Part shown: piece by piece, positions 34,399-46,598 of the stretch
How positions within the stretch are numbered: the first letter of the stretch is position 1
Layout: each line of letters starts with the position of its first letter
Source of the DNA: Deuterostichococcus epilithicus
Taxonomy: Eukaryota > Chlorophyta > Trebouxiophyceae > Prasiolales > Stichococcaceae
Assembly (NCBI GenBank): GCA_033439295.1
Contig: JAVTLE010000018.1
Span: 558,001-622,000, forward strand
Length of the DNA stretch: 64,000 nucleotides
Direction of reading: 5' to 3'
Translations under genes and position numbers: made by a program
The notes under the pieces: generated by a model
What the model was told of the DNA's origin: nothing
What the model saw: only the letters and a program-made list of their open reading frames with translations
Databases searched by the model: none

Positions 34399-35195
34399 GA
34401 GGCTCCGCTCTCGACCTCAAGGTATGCAAGTGCGTACAAACCTACTTCGAAGATGTTTCCTAGACGAGGCTGCATTCCTCAGTCATGCGCAGCGGTGTGG
34501 GGGACCCAAGCTGGCTGCCTTGCCGCCGAGCTTCTGTGCTGGCCTGATGCAACAACACAATGCTGACTGAGGTGGCGCTGTGCAGGGCTCCTGTCACGCT
34601 TTATAAGTTGGTGCTGTTCGAAATGTGCGACGTCACACAGCCGGGTGGACTCAATTGCTGACAACATTCAAGTTCGAGCAGCGGCACGTAGGAGAGATGA
34701 GTTGATGCATTGAGGGCGAACTTATGTTTTGCTGCTGTTTGTGTACCCAGTGTGCAGAGTATTATATGTCGTGGTTGCGAGTCATGGTTGCGGATGCTGC
34801 ACGAATATCAGGCAAGGCAAGACGAAGGCGGTGTCATGTGATGACGGCACCTGCGCTACTGCTTGTATATTTATTTTCACACTTCGAGCTGTGCAAAGTG
34901 TTGGAACCTGACTAGGTAGGGAACAATCAGTCAGTGCCTCCCTGGAAGAAGCACATCCATGATCCAGTATGCTTGGATCCGAAGACCCCTCGGGGTCTCA
35001 GGTCAGATCCCAAGAACCTTCTCCTTCTCTCTTCTCGAGTACACGTGTAGATTCTCCCCAGCGGGCAGCGCCGCGCCTGCTCCACTACAATCCCTCCCCC
35101 CCTGGGCCCGCGCCCGCGGCCATTGCTGCTTGCTCGCACGCGCCGGGCCCAGCACTGCAACCCCCTCCTCCTGCCGCCAACTCGACGGCGCCACC
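34399..35195. other. Tail-to-tail intergenic region
   Basis: Lies between the 3' ends of the coiled-coil gene (+) and the GT29-like gene (-). No supported coding frame and no clear poly(A) signal. Confidence 0.4.
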
Positions 35196-38100
35196 TCATG
35201 GTCCCTTGGACAGGGGGTCGAACACCTGGACGAAGCCGCGCTGCACGAGTTTCACCACTATCACCTGCACGCAGCAGATCGCCACGAAGTCGCGTTCGTC
35301 GGCAGCAGAGCCATTCGCCACCAAAAGGCGGAGATCCAGCTTTGTCGTCATGCGAGGCTGGCGCCGCCGGCAACTCGCAGGCTGGCAGGCCAGCCTCTGC
35401 GGCATCTGCTCGGCGGGCTGCCAGCCTCGCAGAGTGCGTGGCAACCACGATGTTCACATGACCTTGTCGGCGTAACGAGCCGGGCTTTAGGAATCTTTCC
35501 CGAAATCCACGCTTCTTCTCGGCGCGCACCTGCTCGGTGTGTGTCATGGCGGCATTGAGGACATCACTCGGGAAGCCCATCATCTGCACCCGCGCCTCCG
35601 GCGAGCAGCCCAGCGCCGCCAGCAGCACTGCAGGCGGCAGGGATTGAAGGCATCAGCTAGGCAGCACCGCGGGGACCCACTGGAAGGCTTCTGGAATGCA
35701 GCTTCTAGGCGCTCCTCATGCAAGCACCGACGCCGGTAGAGGGGCTCGTGCCCATGCGCCGGCGCAGGTGCCGAATACAAGGTATCAGACTAGGTACAGT
35801 ACCTCAGCGAAGCGCGCTCCCTGGCAGTAGTGTCTTCAGGCCAGGCTGCATGGCCGCGACAGCGCCGGCGGCAAAGGGCTGGTGGCACCACGGCAGCAGA
35901 GCTTCTAGGAGCGGCAGCGGCGGAACAAAACAGGAAGGATAATCGCGTGTCCTATACCGGCGAGCCCCACCTCCGAACTGCGCGCTGACGGTGGGCATCG
36001 TCTTCTTCGGGACGTCCGTCGGCTTGGGCGGGAACAACATGCGGCGCAGGTGGCCCAGGCGGGGCCCGAGGCCGTCCATGACCACGCGAGCTACTTCCGG
36101 CTTCCGCTCCAGCGCCAGGCCGTGCCGGTCCATCGCCTGCGCAGTGGGGATTGCAGCACGCTGTGGCGGCAGGGCTGGCTGGACGGGCACTGGAACCATC
36201 GGCGGGCTTGGAACCATCAGCGGGCTTGAAACCCGAGCATCTATCCGAGCTGCTGTCGGTCGCATGAAGTTGCAGATGGTGGCACTGGCACCCGGTGCGG
36301 GCTGTGGGGCTGTCATCAGGATGCTTGCGTTTCCCCCCCACTGGCCGCAGGTTGGCTGATTGCTAGGTAGGCAGGCCGCAGCCAGCGGTGGGGGAGGACA
36401 CAAGCACCAGGCGGGAACAACAGCTCTCGATGGGCAGAGCCGCACCGCTTTGACGTTGTGGTGCAGCCCGCCCCAAAACACCAGCGACTTGGTGAGCTTC
36501 AAGGCAGCCGCCATCTCGGGCGGCACGGCAAAGTCCAGCCCTTCGTAGCCGCCGTCCGGCGGCGCGCCTGGCGCCTGGTGCCGGAAGGACACCACCCACA
36601 CCATGCGCTGGGTGCCGATCAGCCTGCGGGCGGCACAGCACAGCCACAGCCCTCAAGGCACACGCTGAGACACCCCCGCACCAAGACGAGCCGTGGGCCG
36701 GAAGGTGGCGGCTTTGCGGCTTTGCCTGGCTGCCATGCACCAGGCCCGGCCTGAGCTGCCGCGGCGCGCAGTGGACCAGAATCTCCGGAAGTGTGGGTGC
36801 GACGCCAACACACCCCGAACGGGCGAACCCCTGGAAGGCTTCCAGCAGCCTGAGAAAGCCGCGCACCGGCGATCCAGGCCGTCAAACACCTACAATCAGC
36901 ACTTCTGGGTTCTGCATCAAGCCCTAAACCATCCCCAAACCCCCAAAAGGTGTGCGCACCTGCGGTCCACGCCGTCAAAGCGCACGATCGTGTCCGCGAC
37001 CCGCAGCGCCCGCTGCTCGGCGCCCGTGAGCGAGCCGCTGCCGACGAGCGCCACGCGGGCCGCAGACACCAGCCGCAGCCGGCGGCACAGGTGCGGCAGG
37101 CTGTCGGGGTGCGCCGCAGTCTCCGCACGGGCCTTTCGCTCCACGTCCGCATCGGCGCCTGGGGCCGAACGAAGGTTGCAATGGTCACTGTCTGACATGA
37201 GACTCGGAGGAATCTGTCGCCGGCGGCACGGGTGCGGCAGGCGCCTTCTCCTCCGCTGCGAGCTGCACATTCGCGTCGGCACCTGCAGTCGAGAACTTGT
37301 CCTCGTGTGTGCAAACTAAGCGCCTCTTTGGCCTTGTAGGCCTTCTGAAGAAGGACCGGATGTACTATGTGATGGTGCGCCGCCTCGCGCGCTTTCGGCT
37401 CCACATGGAGCTTCACGACGCCCGAGTTTGCCGTTCGGTCATGGATCGCAGGAAATTACGAAGCTTGTTCTGATCTGTGCAAGCTGATGGTGCGCCACTG
37501 CCTCCTCTCAGGCCCACGCCCGTGCCGGCGCCTGGACAGTGTTCGACAGTGTGTCATTGTGTCATTTCTTCCGACTCTGGCTGCAGGGTCGGGTTGTGGG
37601 GTCCAGAGTTGCATGGTCTGATAGCAGGGCCTGGCTGCTGCCACGATCTGCTCCAAGGACGACGGGATGTGTTACTGCTGGGGCTGATGAGGGCACAGGC
37701 GGTGCACCCTGCACCCGCATCTGCAGGCACAGCCTGCGGCAAACGTGGGTGCTGCTCGTCGGAAATCTCGATCTGTTGCTGGGAGCGGCTGAAGTCTAGG
37801 TCACCAGCCCTGTGGATGGCTCATATCCAAGAGAGGTACAGCGACATGCGACAGGTTTCCTGTGCAGGCACCTGTGGCGGGCCATGGCGGTGCATCTCCA
37901 AACCGACATTGGCGCCCAATCATCGTTGGTGGATCAGATGCGGAAGCAGGCCCCCAGACACCACGCAACAGTACAGGGTGTGTGAAAAAGAATGCTCAAG
38001 GTATGTTGAACCCCTGTAGTGGGCAGGGGGGCTTGCAGTTGTGCAGCTCATTGCCTGCGGCGTGCACTGCGCCATGCGGGCAGGCTGTCGGCGCCACCAA

Positions 38101-41100
38101 GCAGAAAAAGACTCGCACAGTGAAGTGCGAAATGATATTCAGCGGCACCTGTGGCGGGCGCGAGGCCACGGCGATGCAGCTCCACGCCCACGGCGTGCAC
38201 CGCGTCCCGCAGGTAGGCCGTCGGCGCCACCCAGCAGGAAGGGCGGCTCGCCTTGCAGTTCACGTCCAGCCGCCGCACGCATGCCCGCAGGCCTGTGCAC
38301 GCAAGTCGTGGTGGCAGGCGATTAGATGGAATGGTAGAGACGTGTTTGATTCTTTCTTTTCTAAAGTGAATCCATCCTCAGGATTCAGCAGGCGGCAGCG
38401 CAGGCACGCCCACAGGGCTGCGCCCGGACTGCGGCGCTTGTGCTCAGAAGTTTTCTCTGAAGGTGACGGCATTGCCCTGCGGCCGCCGCCTGCAAAGGGT
38501 TGGTGCGAAAGCTAAACTTGACCGAAACTGAGGTTCCGAAAACAAGCTTGCGCGGCGAGACAGGCTGCTCAGAGCAGATCGCTTCAGAACAGCACGCCGA
38601 CCGGACGAGACTCGAGCACGAGCATTGCGGTGCAAGGATGGCAACCCGGCAGGGTGTATGGTGCCACGCTCAATGCCGAGAGTCCTGTAGGACAACACAG
38701 CGCTTTTGCGGGCCGGCAGGCGGCAGCTGGGTGCTGCGGCTGGTCCCCAGAAGAGCAGGAGGAGAAACTCTCAAGAAAGAGTGCACACCCCGGCAGGGCG
38801 GTGGGTGCACCCGCAGCAGGCCTGCCGCCTGCAGCCCCTCGACGGCGCGTGCCTCGGCGCCGACGTCATGCCGCGGCCAGTGCCCCGGCGACCAGTTGAA
38901 GCCGTACAGCTGGATGGCGGATTCCGCCGGCAGGCACGCCAGCGCCGCCAGCACGACTGCGGGGCGGGGTTCACACGTCGGGTGTCAGGACAGGATCCGC
39001 ACGCCTGAAACCCGGGCTGCGGGGCAGGAGACCAGGCCACTGCCCCTGGTGCATGTGCCGCAAGCGGAGCACTGCAGCGCCGGTGCGTGTGTCGCAGCAG
39101 TGGAGGCTGTTGCAGAGGGAGGCCGATGCAGCTGCGGCAGTAGCCACGAGCATCCGACCTGAAAGCTGCCGGAAGCAGCTTCGGGCAGCTCTCAGGGCGA
39201 TGGTGCGCACCCACGAAGCCAGTGGTGGGGCTGACTGCAAGCCGGGTCGTCACGTTGCGCGGCACCTTGACCACGCTCCTGCATGCAGGTGCAGAAGAGT
39301 ATGGCCTTTGTCCTTCCAAATGGCACCAGATGAATGGCTTCACGAATGAGGTTTGGAATGGCACGCTCCAAATCTACAGATAGAGTAAAACGTGCTCTAG
39401 GGCAGCTGGGGACCTTGGGTATCACTCGATTTTCACATCAGGCCTGAACCCGAGTTGACTCCGGAGCACTTGATGCAGTCCAACTGGCGGCAACGGAGAC
39501 GATCCTCAATCGGGCATTGGGTTCTGTTATCTAGTCAACTACGTATTTATGCCAGCATCGTGGGAGTGGGCGCGCGCGCCTGTACAGGCGGTCGTAGTGC
39601 GTCAGGAACGCCTCCGTCTCGACGTGCAGCAGCTTCTCGGCCGGGACCCGCGGGTAGTGCGCCAGCGCAGCATGGACGGAGGTGGTGTTGCCGCCCAGCA
39701 GCACCACCGCCTCCGCTTGCTGCATTGGGATACAGCATCCCTCAGCTCTTGCATGGCGGTCTGTGTTGCGGTTTGGGGTTATTTGCAATCCCGGGTTTGC
39801 TTGCGATTTCGGGGTTGTGTGTAGCTGATTTGAAAAGGGCCAAGAGCTGGCATCGCCGCCCAGCATCACCGACCGTGCCTCCGCTGGCTGCGGCACACAG
39901 AGGGAAAGGACTTGGCAGTCTGTGGCCTGCGGTCTGGAATTCGGCGTCTAGGACAGCGCGCGAGCGCCGCCGCGCCCACCGAGCTGGAATTTTCGTCAGC
40001 GACACCACATTGGCACTGCTTCCTGCACAGCGGGCAGGTGCTTTGCGAGTTCGGGGTCTCAGAGCGCCACAGCGCTGCCGGAGGGTGTGCACAGTGTCCA
40101 CAGCAAACCTGCCGCAGCTCAGGCTGCAGGCGGCAGGCTGCCCTGCTGCGCCGGCACTCCCTGCTTGCCACTTCAGTCCCACGCCCTCCAATACGGACAG
40201 GTCGACGACTCACGACCTGTCAGCCAGAAACGATTAGAAGGGCGGCCGGTAGCTCACCGCGAACGGCGCCTCAACCTCTCCAGCCGTCACGGGCGCACCC
40301 TCCTGCTCCAGGCCGTAGTACATTGCGGGGGCGCGGCCGGCGTGGCGGGCCACCCACACGTCCAGCCGCTCCCCCGGCAGCCAGTTGTTCAGCATGTTCA
40401 TGCGCACCTGCAGGGGTGAACATTGCTCATTGTTGGTGGTTTTGTAATGGTAGTTCGATAGGCGGCGGGCACCGAGTGACGGGCCAGCGTCACATCAGGG
40501 CACCCGTGCACGGGCACGCGCTGACGGGCAGGCCACGGGTCGGAATGGCATAGCCTGTGGGGCTGCCCTAATCAACACAATGCCACGGCTTGCTACTCCG
40601 ACCTGGCGTGCGCACGTGAGCCAACCTCTGCCTTTCCGTCTGCTGAGCGCGGCGTCCATTGCGGGACGTTAACAGTGACTCGGACCTGCACACTGACGGA
40701 ACTCTGAATGGGAACCGCATGATGTTGCGGCGCGACTCACCACGCGCTCGGTGGCATTGATGGCCGCGCGCTGCTCGACGCTCAGCGGGCCGTTGCCGAC
40801 GAGCGCCACCGAGGCCGGCGGGGCGTCGCCCTCTACGCCCACCATCGCCGCGCAGAACAGGTTCTGGTCCGCCCCCTGCAGAAGCACTGGCGCTGCAGCT
40901 GAGACGCGCCCATGCATCCCACGAGGTTCAGCTGTTTGCCGCAGGGTGGCTGCATGAAGTAGGGTGGCGCCACCTCGGCAGCCCGCCGGAGGGGGCGAGG
41001 AGCAGGGAATTGTTTGGGTAAGAGTCATTCAGGCGGCTGCTGCAGGGTCGGTCTTCGCGTGCGCGCCGCGCCATCGGTCACGGAGGCGCTGCTGCGTCGA

Positions 41101-44100
41101 GTGCGGGAGGCGCTCTGCCGCCTGAGGTTCGACCCTGTGCCCTCATTGCCTCCCAGCTGACTGGCCGGCCCAGCAGCTGGAGGGGAAACCAGAGGGGCGC
41201 TTCAAACCAACACAATTAGTAAAGCGCACTCGCCTGAACCACTGCAGCGGCGACGGCAGCGGCTGCGCCCCAGGCGTTTCCCTGCTGCGCCGCCGGCCGC
41301 GCCGCCGCCGCGCGCCATTNGGTGGCGGCGGCCTCCCGCTGCTTCCGCCGCTGCGCGGCGCTGGCCTTCCCACCGCCGCCGCCGCCGCCGCCCACTGCAG
41401 GGTACATGAGGCGGAAAAACCGCCGCAGGTCCGGCCGCTGCTGCACCACCTCCGCCATGTCCGCTCGGGCGACCTGCGATCATTCATTCCTTTCTTATTA
41501 GGTTTTATGTGCGCCATCAGCCTTGGAGCTCGCGAGCAGCACTCTCGACGCATCAGCCGTCACCGTGCGCTGCCAGGTGCAGCGCTGCGTCTCCGCCGGC
41601 GGGGGCCGCCGGCTGCACAATACTGCGGGCCGGGGCGGCGCAGCTCAATACCCACCCCTCCTCCCCCGAGCCCCCTGACATCCCGATCCGGGTCTGCAAC
41701 CCCGGTGTTCATCGCGATCCCCCCAAATGCGCCGCTTGCCTTGGGGAAGCCGCAGGCGTCATCGCGGGCGCGGCACCAGTGCTCGTCGAGCCGGCCGCAG
41801 GAGCGCAGCGCGTCGCAAGGCGAGTGGTGCAGCGCCAGCCACCCATTGGCCTCCATCGCCTTCATGCTGGCCTGCAGCCGCACGCAGAGGCAGGGGTGTG
41901 CCTGGCGTCGCGCGCAGCGACATGCAAGGTGCGCACATGGATTGAATGAAGGAAGATAAACGGCGCACACACCCTCTGGCGCCTCTGCCGCCCCCGCGTC
42001 AGCCAGCCATGCAGGTGCAGCACTTGCACGGGCGAGAGTTCAATCGACAACAAGACAACCGCATGGCCCCGCAGCCGCGAGCTGCCGCTGCGCTGGCGCA
42101 GCGGCGGCAGCCAACATCGGCTGTGCACAGACCGGCAGGGCACACAAGTCTACAGTCGGAACCACACAGGATCAACAGGAGCCGTGACACGAGAGGCACG
42201 GCAAGAGGGTGCATACGTGCTCGCTCCAGCGGGGGTGGCGCTCAGCCTGCCGCGGCGACCAGTTGTAGCCGAAGGCGTGCAGCGCCGTGCCCGGCGGCGT
42301 GCACGCGACCGCCAGCATCGCCACTGCAGCCAGTAGGACGTCAAGTTAAGCAGATTCGCCTGTCATCAGCAGCACCTGTGCAGGCATGCTGGCGACTGTT
42401 CTCACAGACGGCTCCCATGACCCTGTGCATGCACCGCCGCAGATGCTGAATGAGTGGACCCATGCAGCCGCCCCCTCCTCTCTACTTCCCCTCCCGACAT
42501 TGCTTCCCTTTCCAACAACCATCGAGGCTTCAACATGGTGGATCATGTGGGCATGGGGATCGCAGGCAGCGTGCCGACATTCCAAGCCCATGCGGCCACG
42601 TATCCCCGGTCAGGTCTCAGCACGCTTGGCGACGGTCAGAATGTGTCACCCAAGAACAGTTTTCGCAATGCAACATGGTGTGATGGACCACCGCCACCAT
42701 GCAGAACATCATGCGACGCTCAGCAGACACCCCAGCAGCCTGCAGCAGGGGTGCAGCAAGACAAAGTGCAGTGGAGGTTCAGCTGTGTGTCTTCATCCCC
42801 TTTGCGGGACGCACGCGTGAAGCCGGAGGTCGGGACCCGCTCCTCTGTTGCGCTCTTGACGCGCCGGAAGGCCGCCGCAAACTGCGCCAGGTACGCATCC
42901 GTCGGAGCGTACAGCACTGTGCTGAACCCTGCGGCGGTAGCAGCAGGGCAAGCCTCGTGGCGGATGCTGACAGCACAGCAGTTGCAAACGAGCTGCATTC
43001 GGACGGCAGCAGAGCTGCCGCAAGGCACTGTCTGCAATGGCTGCCGGCCGCCGGCTGTCAGTCGACAACGTGCCGGCCACCATCTCCGTGCGGCAGCTCA
43101 CGGCGTGGACCACCCCTCGAAAGGAAGCGCCCAGCCTGTCTTGGAGTCGCTTCGGAGCATGGGCACAGCCATCGGGCGTAAATCTGCTGACAAGCAGAAT
43201 GTACATATTGGCACCTGATGACATACTCACCATGCGGCAGCAGGAGAGGACACATCACGTTTGAGAGGGGAAACCCCGCACAAGCGATGGTGGCATCGTG
43301 ATGCCTGAACGCAAACAAGGCAATATCCACCGCCGAGCCGCCCAGAAACAGCAGCGACGGCCACGATAAGCTTCGAAGCTGGACCTCAAGACTATGCTTA
43401 TGAGATAACCCAGAAATCCAGAATCCAGACCCAGAAACTCACAGGAGATGGCGGCGTTGTGAGGCGCCTGAGCGCAAATGCGACGTCCGCCGCCGCGCCG
43501 CCGGGGAACAGCGGCGCCGGCCATGATGAGGTTTGAAGCCTGACACCAGGGCTGACATGGTGCTAGCAAGGGCAGCATTCCCCTTGTTCCCCTTGGGTGC
43601 CAGAGCCTTACGGGAGATGGTGGCGTTGTGACGCCCGAGCGCAAAGGCGACGTCCGCCGCCGGGCCGCCCAGGAACAGCAGCGCCGGCTGCTGGCCGAGC
43701 ACCTCGTCGGCCTCCTCCTCGTCCAGGTCGTCGAGACCGCCCCAGCGCTCCGGCGAGCCTGGGTGGTGCGTCAGCACCCACAGATGCACCCGCTCGCCCG
43801 GCAGCCTGCGGCGTTTGCGTCGGGATGTTGTAGGGTTCAGGGTTTCGCATGCTCAGATGCCAGCGTGGTTCAGGGCTCGGAGGCGGTGGGCACGAGGCGC
43901 TTCGCGGCACGAGCTCCGGTTGGGCACCGTGTCTGCTGCCCAGGCACGCGGCAGGCGCCCAGCAGCGGGCAGCCAGGAGTGGAGCGGCGTCACCCTGGCG
44001 TCAACAGCGCATCAAGCCTCGGTCGCATGATGCAGCAGGCGACAGACCGCAAACCCCATCTCGAGAACCATTCCCAACCGCTGTTGTGATAGGCACAGAC

Positions 44101-46557
44101 CGGAGCCTGAGAGCAAGGAACACTAAGCACAGCTGTCGTACTTAGTATCCCCTGTTGACGGCGGTCACCTGTGGTGCATCCAGTTGAAGCGCACGATGTA
44201 GTCCGCCGCGGCAATGGCGGTGCGGTCCCCCGGGGCCAGCGGCGCATTGCCGACCAGCGCGATGCTGAGGTGTGGCCGCCGCTTCCTCCGCGGCGCGCGT
44301 TGGTCCTCAGAAAACAGCCGGCACAGCCTGTAGCACGGCGAGTTTGTGAGGAGCGATGTCTTCCTCACTGATTTGATTATGCCCGGGCATGAGTTGGCAT
44401 CTCGTGAGCGTCCAAAGCATGAGCACAAACCGCATGGTCAGTCGGCGCGTTCGACCACTTCGTATGCTGACATCCGTCCACACAGCGCGCACACCGCAGG
44501 CAGGACGGCTTCAAGCCGACGAGCTGCTCGAAGACGGACTCTGCGGGGCCTTCTCTGGCTGCGGCTGGATGCTTGTGAACTGCTGGCACACCACCCTGTG
44601 CCGCCGCCCACTTAGGTCTTGTAGCGCCAATGCCTGGGAGTATCATTCAATTGACTCGATTCATTTTGGGACCAAAGGCTGGGCATGCACCTGAAGCCGG
44701 CGCTCCTGGCGTCTGGCGACAGAATCGGAGGCAGCGGCTCCGCCAGCTGGTCGGCATGCTCCGGCTTCCTGCTTCCGGCGACGCGGGCTGCGCAGGCCTG
44801 GCCCGCCTGCTGCTCCTGCGGCCAGCTTTTGAAGGGTCCTCAGAGCACGGGAAGTGAGCAGCAGCCATGTCGGCGGAATATTGCATTTGAAAGGACCAAT
44901 GTCGAAAGCTGGGCGCAGGTCCAGGTAGGTGCGTGCGTGCTGCCCAAATGCTTGGGCGGCATGCCATCGTGCTCCACCCTGGCAACGACATCACTTGCTC
45001 TGGATGCTACTGCACGCCTTGACTTGCAGCGTCGATCGCAGGCATTAACACAGCAGTAGCTGCCGCGCCTTCAATCCCAACAAGCAACATCCGCGAGCGG
45101 GGCATGCACCCTACATGCACCAGAAACTCGAAGGTGTATAGCCCGGCCACTTGCCTGCGCAGCGAGCAGTGTGCGGCTGCGGCGCGGGCGCTGTTGCACG
45201 GCGCCTGCGTCGCCGGCTTGTGCCTGCACAAGCAGGTTGAGGGCAGGTCAGGAGCATCGCGCCAGTGAGCTGTTTTGGCAAAATCGCCCGGTGAGAGCGT
45301 TGAGCTGAGTAGTCAGTGCTCGCTCTGGGCAGACATTGGTGAAGATAAGACAAGCAGCTCCCAGCATGCAGGTGTAAGACTGAGGCTGGACAGCTGCCAC
45401 AGCCGGCAGCCCACCTGCTTCTGTTCCTGTTGCTGTGCTGCGCCGTCAGCATCCGCTGCCGACCTTGCCTCAGCTCTATAGCCCGCCGCCACCACGCCTG
45501 GCAACCCTGCGGCGCCGCCGCCGCCGTCTGGCACCTGCACAGCGGCAGCGGCAGCGGCAGCAGCAGCGCCGCCGCCGCCCTCGGAGCCGCCAGCGCCGGC
45601 CTGACGCAGGACGGCGCCGCCTCGCTCCCGCTCTTGGGCCGCCTGCTGCTGGCCCGCCGCGGCGCCTCGTCGCCGCCGTCGCCGCCGGCGCCGCATGCCC
45701 CGCAGCTGGCCAACAGATGCCAGCTGTTCAACCTGCTGCCCGCCCTGTCGCTCGCCTAGCATTGCCTGCGCCTGTAGGTCCTGCTGTCGCTGCGGCAAGG
45801 ACGCGCCCGCCCGCAGTTGCTGCTGCAGGTCGAGCCGGGCACCGCCGTCGTGCTGCGGATGTTGCTGCGGCTGCACGGCGGCTGCGCCCGCCGCTGCCCC
45901 ACCGTCTGCCACAGCCTGCTGTGCGGCCAGTGGCATGGGTTCTTCATCAGCAGCGGCGGCGGCCTCGAGCTCGGCGTCTAATTGCTCAGCTGAGTCTTCG
46001 GCGCCCATCGCATCCCGCTCAGCGCTCAACAGCTCGGCGGCGGCTGCGACGTCGAGGTCTGCATTCCGAAAAGCTGCTGCACTGTCGGCGGCACCGATGG
46101 CATCTGGCCTCGGATCCATTTGCGCCGCTGCGCCAGCATCGCTGGCGTCAGTAAGCTCGGCGTCCAGCCGTGCTGCTGTGTCATCTGCCATGCCAACGGC
46201 ATCGGGCCTAGCCTCCAGCTGCACCGCTGCGTCTGCAGCACCAGATCCTTCGAGCTGAGCCTTTAGCTGTCCAAGTTCGTCTGCGTCGCCAGCGGCATCG
46301 AGCTCAGCATTCAGCCGCGCGGCTGCGTCCGCGACGCCAGCGGCGTCCAGCTGCGCATCCACTTGCGCGGCCGAGCCTGCGGCAGAACCGGCGTCCAGCT
46401 CGGCGCCCCTGCGCATGGCCTCGTCCTCAGCGGCGGCGGCGCCGTGCTCAGCGTCAAGCGACGAGGCATCCTCTGCGTCGCTGGAGGCGCCCTGCTGCCG
46501 CCCGCCCGCAGACGCCACCTGCTGGCCGAAGGCATTCAGCTGTGGCTCCTGCTCCTG

Positions 46558-46598
<41 letters not shown>

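Noticed and set aside
41560-41739. C-terminal extension of GT29-like unit 1 ending at a stop at 41560, making units 1, 2 and 3 separate genes
   Set aside because: The extension is Gly/Arg low complexity with no counterpart in units 2 or 3, whereas a consensus GC donor (AAG|GCAAGC) at 41739 joins in phase to the next exon. Kept as the main alternative.
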